Assembly: GCF_029946515.1 (NCBI RefSeq)
Contig: NZ_JARZHH010000009.1
Span: forward strand, 1-64,000
Direction of reading: 5' to 3'
DNA length: 64,000 bases
DNA from: Polyangium sp. 6x1
Lineage (GTDB): Bacteria > Myxococcota_A > Polyangia > Polyangiales > Polyangiaceae
The position numbers and the translations under genes are program-made. The stretch's first letter is position 1; the number at the start of each line of letters is the position of its first letter. The notes under the pieces were generated by a model. That model saw only the letters and a list, made by a program, of their open reading frames with translations, was not told the DNA's origin and did not search any database. This document shows, piece after piece, positions 17,142 to 25,644 of the stretch.

Positions 17142-17754
17142 CGCGCGATCTCCTGTGCGGAATGAAACTCATCGCCCGAAGACGAGGCGTGCGTGTATGC
17201 ACCATTCCGCTGTTACACGGACCTGGCCATTGCCATGACGCAGTCAGGCGCGCGACGACGCCCCGTCTTCGAGCGGCGAGCAAGAAAAACCTTCCCCTCC
17301 CGAGTCCGACTTCGGCGCCCTTTTCTGGCCTTGGCGCGCGAGCAGGCATCCCAAGCCAAAATCGGCCCGGGAAGGGGAAGGCTGGGGGCTACATGCAGAC
17401 GCCCCCAGCGAACCCGCATCAATCAGCAACATGCGAGCTCGCTGCGAGCGTCGAGGGTTTCACTTTGTCGCCGGCCCGAGACTGCGAATCGAAGGCGTGC
17501 GCGGTGCGAATCGAAGGCGTGCGCGGAGAACAGTGGGGCACCTCGGTTCGCAGCCGCCTCCGGCCGACGACAAGCGACCCCCAGGAGAGGGCGATGGGAA
17601 AACGCATGCCCAGAAAAAGCAGCTCCCCACCGCCCCCTCCTGCGAGTCGCTTGTGCTTGTCCCTCAAAGACAAACAACGCGTCGGAGAGGCAGCGGGTAA
17701 CGATGCTCGTTGTTGATTTGTAGGTGGATGTAGGTGCGGCGCGCCCGCGCCGGG
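17142..17754. other. Intergenic region, no convincing gene
   Basis: About 610 bases between two minus-strand genes. The only structure noticed is the 22-bp tandem duplication at 17483-17526. Several open frames run through it in all directions, as expected from high GC, but none has a ribosome site and family resemblance together. Confidence 0.5.
17483..17526. repeat. 22-bp tandem duplication
   Basis: Two identical adjacent copies (17483-17504 and 17505-17526) beginning TGCGAATCGAAGG and ending CGTGCGCGG, in non-coding DNA. It looks like a recent local slippage. Confidence 0.8.
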
Positions 17755-18912
17755 CTACTCGTCGAAAATATACGACTGTCGACAGCAGAACGTCACAGCG
17801 TTCTCGTCATCCTCGACCGCCTCGCCGATAGGCTCCCCGCCGCCCGTCTCGCACGTGCCCTTGATGTAGACGTGGTCCGTGACCGACTTCCCGCCGATCG
17901 CCCGGCCCGCGGGGATGATGGGATCGCACACGCTGACCTCGGATGAAACGATCCGCTTGTGGAACTCGGCCGAGCATACTTCGTCTTCGAAGAGCCGCAT
18001 GGTTGCCAAGCACGTGCCCCCTTGCGGCGCGCCGCAAGTACATTCTGTGCACTCGCGCGATTCCTTGGGCTGAAACGGGTACATGATCCGAGGCCCCTCA
18101 TAATCGTAGGGCTTGGGGCACTTGGCATGCTTCCCCTCCCGCCACACGCATTGACGGTGGGGATAAAGGACCTTGGGGACGCATAGTTGATCCCCCGCGC
18201 CGCAAAGCGACGTATCGAGGCTCGACCGACATGCAAGCGCACCCGTCTCCCACTCCGTGATCAGCGTCCCGCCCGCCTTGATGATGTCAGACGGCTTGAC
18301 CTCGCACTTCTCGTTGACCGGAGGCGGAAGCGCCGAGAACGTGATCGACTGCGCGCACGGGACGCCGCTCCCCGGGGGACACTGCGCCCCCGCGGGTAGC
18401 GCGCTCGTATCCGTGCAGCTCCCATCCCACCCCCCCGGACCGTCAAAAGGGAGCGACGGCGCCCCCACTGCGCCGCACATGCCAGCCCCGATCGTGATGT
18501 TACCCGGGACGCCGCTGCATTGCCCCGTGGCTTCCTGGCATTCGCAGGGGTCGCACTGCGCGGGGGGAGCGGTAAGTCCGGCGTAAAGCCTGAACTGCTC
18601 GCCTCCGACGAAGGAGCACTCCTTCGGTATGTCCGCGGCAGGGCCGAACCAGACGGCCAACGGAACCTGGCTCCAGAAACCAGCCTCGGGATCGTCGGGA
18701 ATCTCGACGCATTCCCCGCCTCTCGATGTGCATGCGGCTTGGGGTTCGGCGTCCGAAGCGTCGGATCCCGCGTCCGTGCCACCATCGATGCACTCGGGTG
18801 CTGGGAAAAACGAGTCCGGATCGCACTCTCCCGCATAGAAAGACGGCGCCGCCGTGCAAGAGGCACCGATCATACCCACGCTGAAAACCAGCAATAAAAG
18901 CGCTGTGCGCAT
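17755..18912 (-). CDS. Cys-rich hypothetical lipoprotein, 385 aa
   Basis: Exported lipoprotein: hydrophobic signal LLLLVFSVGMIGASC with the lipobox Cys near residue 19. The mature protein is rich in Cys, often in pairs (CDPCECQ, ECTECTCG, FCCRQS), which suggests a disulfide-knotted surface protein. No enzyme motif is visible. It begins three bases after the stop of the TPR/PEGA gene, and so is last in the sigma-TPR-lipoprotein operon, perhaps as a surface product or sensor of that regulon. Confidence 0.75.
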   Translation of the reverse strand: MRTALLLLVFSVGMIGASCTAAPSFYAGECDPDSFFPAPECIDGGTDAGSDASDAEPQAACTSRGGECVEIPDDPEAGFWSQVPLAVWFGPAADIPKECSFVGGEQFRLYAGLTAPPAQCDPCECQEATGQCSGVPGNITIGAGMCGAVGAPSLPFDGPGGWDGSCTDTSALPAGAQCPPGSGVPCAQSITFSALPPPVNEKCEVKPSDIIKAGGTLITEWETGALACRSSLDTSLCGAGDQLCVPKVLYPHRQCVWREGKHAKCPKPYDYEGPRIMYPFQPKESRECTECTCGAPQGGTCLATMRLFEDEVCSAEFHKRIVSSEVSVCDPIIPAGRAIGGKSVTDHVYIKGTCETGGGEPIGEAVEDDENAVTFCCRQSYIFDE

Positions 18913-18915
18913 AGC

Positions 18916-20154
18916 CTAAAACTCCCAACCCCCGCCAATTTGAGCGCCTAGCATAACCGGCGGCTGATCGGCGAGGACCGTTGGTCCAACAACCACCTTG
19001 ACGCCGCTCGACAGACCAAGGACGTCGGCCGCCGCCTGGAGCGTGAAGGACTGCGAAACTCGAACCTTGGCGCCGATGCGCGCCCCCGCTCCGGGCTTCA
19101 CTTCACCAAAGCTGGCGGGCTTGTAGCTCTGAACCGTGAAGTCGACCTTGATTGCACCGAGATACCCCAGCGCGCATCCAACCAACCACTTATAATGCCC
19201 GCACACACTCGCGATCCCGCCCGCCGTCATCGCGTTGATCGGCCGGTCCGCGACCCCTGTCGTCAACCACGCCGCGCGCGCCTCCAGGCCGATCGACACG
19301 TAGTCGTTGGGCTGCACCCCACCGGCGAGCGTCGCCCCAACGGCAGGCATCCACGACGCCACGCCAAACACCACCACCGGCCCAGCCCCGACAAAACCCC
19401 GCAAGCCCTTTTTCTCGCCGGGCTTCGTCGGATCCTTCGCCTGGTCATCGTCAGCGAAGGGATCCTCCTGTTTCGTAAATCCTGGCCCCGAAACCACCGC
19501 GGGCAACGTCGCGGTCAGGTCCTTGTCGGGGACATGGATCGCCGGCTCCGGCTCCTCCACCGTGCGCGCCGTCAGGGAAACGGGAACCTTTATGCTCTCC
19601 CCCTTCACGGCCGTGAACTTCACGACCGCCTCTTCGAAGCCGTCGAGAGTCGCGCGGATCTCGTGCTCTCCTCCCGCCACGAACGTCCAGAAGGCCGAAC
19701 GCCCAAGAGCGTTCTTATCGACGCCATCCACCGTCACACGCGCACCGGCGTGAGAGACGATCACCTCGACCCACGTGCCGTGAGCGCGCGCCACCTCGTG
19801 CGCCTCGAAGAAGCGCTTGCGCTCCGCCCGTTCCGCGGGCGTCGTGGCGGGGGCCTGATGGAGCGCGTGGAGGAGGAGCTCGGCCGCATCCTCGGGCCTC
19901 CCGCCCTCGACCAGCACGAGCCCGAGGCGCCCCGAGACGAGCGGATCCGACCGAACGTTGAGCGCCTGGCGGTAGGCCCTTCCGGCTTCACGCAGCCGCC
20001 CCGCGGCGCGCTCGCGGTCCCCGAGCTGCGCGAAGGCCTGAAACCGCAGCTCCGCGTCCGCCTCGGGGCTCTCGTCGATGGGGCTGGGAAGGCTCTGCGC
20101 CTGCGCCGCGGGCGACGCGAGAAGCAGGATCGAACAGCACACGATCGCGCGCAT
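18916..20154 (-). CDS. TPR and PEGA-like periplasmic/outer-membrane protein, 412 aa
   Basis: A signal peptide (SILLLASPAAQAQ) leads to TPR-like helices (residues about 35-105, GDRERAAGRLREAGRAYRQA and GRPEDAAELLLHAL). Next is a PEGA-like beta segment VTVDGVDKNALGRSAFW.FVAGGEHEIRATLDGFEEA (about 130-180), an acidic linker, and a C-terminal 160 residues of alternating beta strands with Gly and aromatics ending in IGGGWEF, which resembles a small outer-membrane barrel. Terminal Phe supports barrel insertion. It lies between the sigma factor gene and the lipoprotein gene and is probably an envelope part of the same response. The domain reading is by eye. Confidence 0.75.
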   Translation of the reverse strand: MRAIVCCSILLLASPAAQAQSLPSPIDESPEADAELRFQAFAQLGDRERAAGRLREAGRAYRQALNVRSDPLVSGRLGLVLVEGGRPEDAAELLLHALHQAPATTPAERAERKRFFEAHEVARAHGTWVEVIVSHAGARVTVDGVDKNALGRSAFWTFVAGGEHEIRATLDGFEEAVVKFTAVKGESIKVPVSLTARTVEEPEPAIHVPDKDLTATLPAVVSGPGFTKQEDPFADDDQAKDPTKPGEKKGLRGFVGAGPVVVFGVASWMPAVGATLAGGVQPNDYVSIGLEARAAWLTTGVADRPINAMTAGGIASVCGHYKWLVGCALGYLGAIKVDFTVQSYKPASFGEVKPGAGARIGAKVRVSQSFTLQAAADVLGLSSGVKVVVGPTVLADQPPVMLGAQIGGGWEF

Positions 20155-20190
20155 GGCCCAGGATCTTTAGCACACTCCGAGGCTTGGATC

Positions 20191-21102
20191 CTAGAACGAC
20201 GTGCTCCCGGACGAACCCCCCATGTCCGCCGACAAACCGACCGATGGGACGCCTTCCTTGTCGCTGTCGACGCGGGGACGCCGTGGCGTGTGCCGCTGCT
20301 TCTTCGGCGTCGGCGGCTCGATCTCGAGCACGGATGCACCAACGTGATCGAACGAGGGCACCGGCTCCGCGGCGTGCGCGACGTCCGCGGCGGAGGCTGC
20401 CACGACGCGCGCCACACCCGTGGCCACCGCGTGAAGCTCGCCGTCGGGTTCGCGCGGCGAGAGCGCGAACGACGCGAACAATAGGGCCATGAGGAAGGCC
20501 CAGAGGTGCCCGAGCAAGTGAACGCAGTCGGAGAGCAGCGCGAGCACGGGAGACGGGACCGTGAAGAGAGTGTTGCCGAACCGAGCCCGGAGATTCTCCC
20601 GCGCGCGAGAAAGCGCCATCTTCGCGGCGTCCTCGGAGATCCCGAGCGCCACGCCGGCCTCCTCGTGCGACCGCTCTTCGACGCACACCATCCAGAGCAC
20701 CGCAGCTTGCGAGGGGGGCATGTCTCGGAGAGCGGCCGTCAGTTTCTCCATGGCCTGCTTCAACTCCGCTGCGCGCTCGGGTGAGACCTCCGGCGTCTCC
20801 GCCATGTCGGCGTGCCCGTCGTCGGGCTCGAACACCCGCTCGTGACGTTGCGTGTCGCGGTGCGCGTCGCTCATCACGTTGCGGGTGATGGTCATGAGCC
20901 AAGGCTTCATGCCGTCCGGATGCGGTTCGTAGTCGGGGAGGCGACGGTACGCCTTGTGGAACACGCGTTGGATCTGGTCCTCGGCGGAGTCCCGCGTGTA
21001 CGCCTCATCGCTCATGACGATGCGGCTGATCTCGGGGTGGTATCCGAGGAGTTCGGCGAGACGATCGAGGAAAGGCGCAGACGGTCGACGAGAGGGTCCC
21101 AT
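20191..21102 (-). CDS. ECF-type RNA polymerase sigma factor with C-terminal membrane segment, 303 aa
   Basis: Region 2 is seen in LAELLGYHPEISRIVMSD, QIQRVFHKAYRRLPDY and GMKPWLMTITRNVMSDAHRD; region 4 in MPPSQAAVLWMVCVEERSHE and GVALGISEDAAKMALSRARE. Unlike a plain ECF factor it continues with a hydrophobic span (HLLGHLWAFLMALLFASFAL) and a 100-residue Pro/Ser-rich tail, so it may be held at the membrane until released. I chose the ATG at 21102, since the region-2 fold starts soon after; a GTG at 21189, immediately after the stop of a gene remnant, would add 29 residues. It leads an operon with the TPR/PEGA gene and the Cys-rich lipoprotein gene. No separate anti-sigma gene is visible. Confidence 0.85.
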   Translation of the reverse strand: MGPSRRPSAPFLDRLAELLGYHPEISRIVMSDEAYTRDSAEDQIQRVFHKAYRRLPDYEPHPDGMKPWLMTITRNVMSDAHRDTQRHERVFEPDDGHADMAETPEVSPERAAELKQAMEKLTAALRDMPPSQAAVLWMVCVEERSHEEAGVALGISEDAAKMALSRARENLRARFGNTLFTVPSPVLALLSDCVHLLGHLWAFLMALLFASFALSPREPDGELHAVATGVARVVAASAADVAHAAEPVPSFDHVGASVLEIEPPTPKKQRHTPRRPRVDSDKEGVPSVGLSADMGGSSGSTSF

Positions 21103-21189
21103 GTCCAAATCAACGCTGGGCTCCGGGCAAGGTAACGCGAAAAGTGGCGGGGGTGGCCGTTTGGCGAGCCAGTCGGTAGCGTGGGACAC

Positions 21190-21303
21190 CTAAGTCCTGG
21201 GCGGCGAGGCAAGGACCTCTGGCGGCCACGACGCATGCGTCCCGAACGTGTAGAGCGCCCGGACGCGCTGACATCCGGCCGAGTAGCCGATCAACGCCAC
21301 GCA
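21190..21303 (-). pseudogene. Deletion remnant of the 22.9-kb alpha/beta hydrolase gene
   Basis: The minus strand reads VALIGYSAGCQRVRALY, then THASWPPE, then ASPPRT and a stop. All three blocks occur in the same order in the intact 248-residue protein encoded at 22855-23601, where they are separated by about 12 and 150 residues. The fragment therefore lost two internal segments but kept the nucleophile motif and the exact C-terminus. It lies at the 5' edge of the sigma factor gene and is evidence for an earlier copy of the neighbouring mobile element or a gene duplication. Confidence 0.85.
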
Positions 21304-21585
21304 CGAGAACCATGCAGGGGCGGTGGTCTAATCACGCGCCTCCGGACTACACCAATTTGGGGGCGCGTTGGCCGGTCCGCATCTCACAAGACCAGCAAGA
21401 AGCCCGATCGACCAAACTTTTCGCATAGCCCACCCTCCCTTCGGAACCCTGGCCCAGATCGTAGAGCCACCGGGGACGGCCGACAAGCTACAGATATCGC
21501 TCCAAATGCCCGTTACAGTGGACTGAGCCCTAGGGCTCCCGTAAATCGATGTAATTAGCTATGATCCACCGCGGGAGGTTACGGT

Positions 21586-21903
21586 ATGTTCCACCGACAT
21601 CACTTCGCGACGCTTGCCATTTCTGCGTTTATCTTCACTCCGGAGTACGCAGATTCGGCGGGGCCCGAATCCCAGACCATGCAGCCGCTTACGGAGGCAT
21701 CGAACTACATCACCTCTGATGAGACTGGAGAGGCGGAGCTTCCTCTCGCATCGGTGGACCAAGCCTGTTTACAAGCCTGTAAGGAAGCCTATCTACAGGC
21801 GGTCAAGTATTGCCTGTCCCTGGGCCCCGGAGCCCCCGCGTGCGGTTCCCTCGCCGTCACTGCTTGGATAGCGTGCCAAGCAACCTGCTTTAGGTTTAGT
21901 TAA
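21586..21903 (+). CDS. Small secreted Cys-rich protein, 105 aa
   Basis: A GGGAGG site lies seven bases before the ATG. The N-terminus FATLAISAFIFTPEYADSAG could be a short signal peptide. After an acidic spacer, the C-terminal half has six Cys (ACLQACKEAYLQAVKYC, ACGSLAVTAWIACQATC) in a helix-turn-helix-like pattern, as in a small disulfide-stabilised bundle. The composition resembles secreted bacteriocin-like or surface peptides, but no family is recognised. The region is AT-richer than the surroundings. Confidence 0.55.
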   Translation: MFHRHHFATLAISAFIFTPEYADSAGPESQTMQPLTEASNYITSDETGEAELPLASVDQACLQACKEAYLQAVKYCLSLGPGAPACGSLAVTAWIACQATCFRFS

Positions 21904-22096
21904 ATCCCCCCGCCGCCGAGCCCCCGCCTTGGTGCTACGGCTCGATGCCCAGGGCCTTGCAGCGCAACGCTGCATGTCCAGGATGCTAACCCGTAGCTGC
22001 CGCTACTCTGACGTCAAAATCGCCGCTACCACTTGTGGTTATCTGAATAGACACCACATTTGTTGCCAAGCGGGCTGCACACTGGAGGAGGCGAGC

Positions 22097-22699
22097 ATGA
22101 AGATTCTCGGCGTTCTGGCAACAATCGCATTGGCTGCTTACCCAAGCCTGGGCTCCGCCGACCAATTGCCTGTTTTTGTACACAATTTCTATGCAGACGG
22201 AGACCCCGGGCAATGCAACGGAGCTGCTTACGGAAAATCAATGACTCCGATGGGCCAGTGGACTCCCACAATCCGTTTTGATACCGATCATCGGTCAGGC
22301 GGTTGTTACCAACAGTTCTCTGTGTACGATCCTGCTGGTGTCCTGGCAGGACTCACGCTGCAAGTCGAGTTCTATCCTGATGGCAGAGAACAGTGTGACA
22401 ATCCTGGGCTCAAGACCATTCCTATTTATGGCGATGTTATTGCCGCCATGGATCGCATGAGCGATGCGTATCGGGTCGATACCGACAACCGCGCTGGGGG
22501 TTGTCAACAACGTTTTATCTTGGCAGGACGCGATGATATCGCACTCGATGTTAGCTTCTACGCCGATGGCAATGCTGGACAATGTGGCAATCAAGGGACC
22601 CACACGGTTACAGTCGGTCGCCCTGTGACCCTTCGATTGGACATGGACAATCGTTCCGGTGGTTGCAGGCAAAGCTTCCGGCTGCGGAAGATCCCGTAA
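22097..22699 (+). CDS. Secreted protein with three Cys-containing beta repeats, 200 aa
   Basis: A perfect GGAGGAG site precedes the ATG and a signal peptide (MKILGVLATIALAAYPSLGS, cleavage near ADQ) follows. The mature part is three repeats of about 60 residues, each with F-Y-x-D-G-x(2-4)-Q-C and then R-x-D-x-D-x-R-x-G-G-C-x-Q-x-F (DTDHRSGGCYQQF, DTDNRAGGCQQRF, DMDNRSGGCRQSF). Each repeat has two main Cys, which suggests one disulfide per repeat, and the D-x-D-x-R loop could bind a cation. The function is unknown. GC is lower than in flanking genes, so it is probably cargo of the adjacent mobile element. Confidence 0.75.
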   Translation: MKILGVLATIALAAYPSLGSADQLPVFVHNFYADGDPGQCNGAAYGKSMTPMGQWTPTIRFDTDHRSGGCYQQFSVYDPAGVLAGLTLQVEFYPDGREQCDNPGLKTIPIYGDVIAAMDRMSDAYRVDTDNRAGGCQQRFILAGRDDIALDVSFYADGNAGQCGNQGTHTVTVGRPVTLRLDMDNRSGGCRQSFRLRKIP

Positions 22700-22717
22700 G
22701 GAGCCCACATCGGCGGC

Positions 22718-22850
22718 CTGGGGGCGTCGATGATCGGCGGCAAACTCCGACGCTGCGCCGTCCCTGGCCCACCCGTACAAGGTCCGCCAGTGCCCGCCCT
22801 GGTCGTGGAGGAGGTGGTCGGCCAACGAGCCCGCGCCGCCGTGCCGCTTT
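22718..22850 (-). pseudogene. Possible remnant of a LysM-like domain
   Basis: The minus strand contains SLADHLLHDQGGHW followed by RTLYGWARDG, which resembles the SLxxIAxxLLGDGGRWRELYxxNRD core of LysM domains. There is no start, and a plus-strand gene ends just before it. It fits a degraded LysM gene of the mobile element, but the match is short. Confidence 0.3.
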
Positions 22851-22854
22851 CCTC

Positions 22855-23601
22855 CTATGTCCTGGGCGGCGAGGCAACGAAGAGCGCTGCGAGGATGCCG
22901 AGGAGCCCCAGGGGGAGCAGGGAACGCGGTGCGCGTTTGTGCTGTCCGTGCTGCGCGAGCCACGGCCCCAGATGCCGCGCGCTCAGCTCGGGCACGACGC
23001 GCACGAGCTGCGCCGCGTGGGCCGGCGCGTCGATGTCTGCGCTCGCGTACGAGTACACGTATAGAGCGCCCTCCGTCGTGACGGCCGGGGCGTCCAGCGG
23101 ACCCGCGCGGTCGAGTGGCCACCCCGTCGCTATGCGGAGAACCCGCGCCGTCGAACAGAACGCTCTGCCCTTCGGCAACCGCTCCGTATACGCCTGCATC
23201 GTGTGCGTGGCGACGAGCAGGGCTCTGCCCGCGCGCGCCTCGCTCGCGATGCCGCGTAGCCAGCCGATCTGCCACTCCTCCGGCGGCCAGGACGCATGTG
23301 TCCCGTCCGCGAGTAGGTACGCGCTTGCGCGGACGCCGGACAGGTAGAGCGCCCGAACGCGCTGGCACCCGGCCGAGTAGCCGATCAGCGCCACGCGCGA
23401 GACCTTGCGCACCCCGGCCTGTCGATGCGCGAACTCCAGGAGCTCGCCCATCATCGGCCCCTTCGCGACCCCATCGGCGACGACGCACGCCTGCGGGCCG
23501 AAAGCCGCGCGCAGCCTCGGATCGAGGTCGCCGCCCACGAGGAACGCCAGGACCAACGGCCGCGGATGTCCTTCCCCTGCCTGAACCAGTCGAAGCACCA
23601 C
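22855..23601 (-). CDS. Alpha/beta-hydrolase-like protein with C-terminal membrane tail, 248 aa
   Basis: GTG start. VALIGYSAGCQRVRAL contains the G-x-S-x-G nucleophile elbow (GYSAG) of serine hydrolases, with VLAFLVGGD as an N-terminal strand and ATHTMQAY, HLGPWLAQHGQ as possible His-bearing loops. The last 25 residues (RSLLPLGLLGILAALFVASP) form a single hydrophobic span with a short polar end, so the protein is probably tail-anchored. Three other proteins of the minus-strand element genes also end in such a span. A partly deleted second copy lies at 21190-21303. Possible roles are lysis or envelope modification; the substrate is unknown. Confidence 0.65.
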   Translation of the reverse strand: MVLRLVQAGEGHPRPLVLAFLVGGDLDPRLRAAFGPQACVVADGVAKGPMMGELLEFAHRQAGVRKVSRVALIGYSAGCQRVRALYLSGVRASAYLLADGTHASWPPEEWQIGWLRGIASEARAGRALLVATHTMQAYTERLPKGRAFCSTARVLRIATGWPLDRAGPLDAPAVTTEGALYVYSYASADIDAPAHAAQLVRVVPELSARHLGPWLAQHGQHKRAPRSLLPLGLLGILAALFVASPPRT

Positions 23602-23685
23602 GCTTTCTACCTCCGCGTATCGTGGACAAACTTGCAGAGCACGTGCCCTCTAGTACACCTGCCCTTCAAGGGGGACATCTCGCAC

Positions 23686-24252
23686 ATGACTAGGTGCTCT
23701 AGAGTTGTCGTCATGTTGGCTATCGTCGTTGTGCCAGCGTGTCGTTCCGATGATGACGAAGCTCGCCTGGCCAAGCTTGAAGCGCGCCTTGGCGCAGTCG
23801 AATCAGACCTGGGTGGTCGCCTGGCTCCTCCGCCCGCGTCCTCAAGGGAGACCACGCTGTCAGGTTTGGAGAACCGTATCGCGAAGCTCGAAGATCTGGG
23901 TAAACGCATCGTCGATCTCGAAGCCAAAGCGCCATCTGTATCGCGCGTACCGCTTGAGGAAAACAAGACTGGGAACGAAATATGCTACGAACGGAAGGAG
24001 GTGTGCCTTTCTGTTATTGTTAGTGGTGAGTCGTCTCTCTTCGATGCCAACAACGTTTTTTGCGGCCATATGATTGCAGACTGCAACTCGCGAGTGGTAA
24101 AACGCAATCATTGTAACACTCGTGCAGACTACGCCGTATCACCGATAAAGTTCTACAAAACGCCCGATGCGAAAGGACAATGTCCGCTGGCGGGCGACGA
24201 AGCCTGCTTCTATTCGCCGCAGCAGCTCATGGCAATCTGCCTACAAAAATAG
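23686..24252 (+). CDS. Lipoprotein with coiled-coil stem, 188 aa
   Basis: The signal MTRCSRVVVMLAIVVVPAC gives a lipobox Cys at residue 19. Residues 22-90 have heptad-like spacing (ARLAKLEARLGAVESDL, LENRIAKLEDLGKRIVDLEA), probably a coiled coil. The C-terminal 90 residues hold seven Cys (CYERKEVCLSV, VFCGH, DCNSR) and end in the globular FYSPQQLMAICLQK. AT-richer than the chromosome. It stands alone on the plus strand within the element, which suggests cargo, possibly a surface-exclusion or receptor-masking lipoprotein; that role is only a guess. Confidence 0.65.
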   Translation: MTRCSRVVVMLAIVVVPACRSDDDEARLAKLEARLGAVESDLGGRLAPPPASSRETTLSGLENRIAKLEDLGKRIVDLEAKAPSVSRVPLEENKTGNEICYERKEVCLSVIVSGESSLFDANNVFCGHMIADCNSRVVKRNHCNTRADYAVSPIKFYKTPDAKGQCPLAGDEACFYSPQQLMAICLQK

Positions 24253-24265
24253 GCAAACCGGCCGC

Positions 24266-25237
24266 TCACTCCGTCATGAGCCCCAAGAGCGCGAGCGCAG
24301 CCAAACCAAGTAGCCCCCCGCCGCGCGCGTCGCTCAGGCGCGGAAAATCGATATCGTCGCCATAGAAAAACTGTAGGATCGACCAGCGATTCCAGCCGTG
24401 GACCGCGAGCCACTCTGCTCCGTTCTGACTCATGCAGCCACGATTGCATGGGTGGAACTTGAGGCTGAGTGCCGTCGGCCTGACGTCGGTGCCGGCTCGC
24501 CCCGAGTTGTATGTCACCCACCGCTCCGTATTCGTCGGGTCCTTGTCGGGCACGCCGTCCTTGGTCCATAGTGCGCCTGTTACGTAATTGGCCAGGATCA
24601 ACCGGCCGCCGTGGCACATCACGATTCCGCGCGTCTGCGTAGCCGCAGCGGCGCATTCAGAGGTGGTAACCCGGGCGAACACTTGAAAGCGTTGACTATT
24701 TACGATCGGAGTGCTCCGGCCGAGCGTGGGGTGATCGCGCATCGCTCGCAGCACGAACGTCCGCGCCGCGATGGCGAGCGCGCACTTGGCCTCCGGCGCG
24801 GCGTGAGAATGCTCGCCAGTGATGACGCGCGGCAGGTACTCGTCCTCGAAGGAGAGCTCTCCCTCGACCGTGAGAACCGTGGGCGGAACTTGATCCGGCT
24901 CGCCCGAATGCACCGCTGGCGCCCACACCGGTTCGCGCATGTAGCGAGCGTCCTCGAGCTTGCCGTTCCACAACGAATCAGGAAGAGGAGCATCGCGCCA
25001 GCCTCGCCAGCGCAATGCCTCCGAGATCGCCGTGACGTCTCCCCACTTGAGGGCCTTAGCCGTGACGGGTTCCCGGTAGAGGGCACGAAGCAGCGCCGGA
25101 ATCGCTCGTGCCGACGCGCCGCGGACGACGGCCCCCACGGCCTGGAGCTCTGGGGGGCTGATTCGCTGCGCGCCCACGGCTTGGCTCCAAGCCCGCAGCA
25201 ACGCAACACGGGTAGCCAAGGGGTCCACGGAGCTCAC
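24266..25237 (-). CDS. SpoIID/LytB-like protein with C-terminal membrane tail, 323 aa
   Basis: The central part ELSFEDEYLPRVITGEHSHA followed by KCALAIAARTFVLRAM fits the SpoIID/LytB family (pattern YL.gVv..E.......ALKAQAVAARTYAL), whose members act on denuded glycan strands of peptidoglycan. Near the C-terminus, CNRGCMSQNGAEWLAVHGWN and ILQFFYGDDI match the end of that domain. The last residues (GGGLLGLAALALLGL) form a membrane tail. The GTG start overlaps the upstream stop by four bases. In this element it may help a particle or its DNA cross the cell wall. Confidence 0.7.
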   Translation of the reverse strand: MSSVDPLATRVALLRAWSQAVGAQRISPPELQAVGAVVRGASARAIPALLRALYREPVTAKALKWGDVTAISEALRWRGWRDAPLPDSLWNGKLEDARYMREPVWAPAVHSGEPDQVPPTVLTVEGELSFEDEYLPRVITGEHSHAAPEAKCALAIAARTFVLRAMRDHPTLGRSTPIVNSQRFQVFARVTTSECAAAATQTRGIVMCHGGRLILANYVTGALWTKDGVPDKDPTNTERWVTYNSGRAGTDVRPTALSLKFHPCNRGCMSQNGAEWLAVHGWNRWSILQFFYGDDIDFPRLSDARGGGLLGLAALALLGLMTE

Positions 25238-25629
25238 CGCAGCGAGCTGTGGACCACGAAGATTCCACAGTCACTCAAGGGGGAGGTGCCGGGATGCAGC
25301 CAAACCAGCGCCTTCGCGCGGCCGTCGTCGCTCTCGAACCGGAAGGACCACTGTGAGACGAGTCCGGCATACTTCGCCATGGCGACGACTTGCCGCTTGT
25401 GAATGAGCGGTCCCACCACGACAGTGGGGAGGTCGGCGAGCACCGGTTCAGGACCCAAGAGAGGGTCACGGAGCGTGAGCGTGGCGGCGACCCGCCAGCG
25501 GGGAGGCACAGCGTTTCTCAGGAGAGGGAGCTGCTCCATGATCACCACGCAATGCGTCGACGGGCCGAAATTCGAGCTCGTCTCCACCGTGTTGCTTTGC
25601 CTCTCGCTGTCGATCTCCACCACGCTCAT
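25234..25629 (-). CDS. Hypothetical protein, 131 aa
   Basis: Not recognised. A clear ribosome site (GGAGGAGACGAC) precedes the ATG. The protein is mostly beta by pattern (THCVVIMEQLPLL, RWRVAATLTLRDPL, LPTVVVGPLI, LVSQWSFRFESD, IFVVHSS), without membrane span or signal. It is coupled by a four-base overlap to the SpoIID-like gene and preceded by the 392-residue capsid candidate, so a small structural or minor capsid protein is possible. Confidence 0.65.
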   Translation of the reverse strand: MSVVEIDSERQSNTVETSSNFGPSTHCVVIMEQLPLLRNAVPPRWRVAATLTLRDPLLGPEPVLADLPTVVVGPLIHKRQVVAMAKYAGLVSQWSFRFESDDGRAKALVWLHPGTSPLSDCGIFVVHSSLR

Positions 25630-25644
25630 GTCGTCTCCTCCGGT

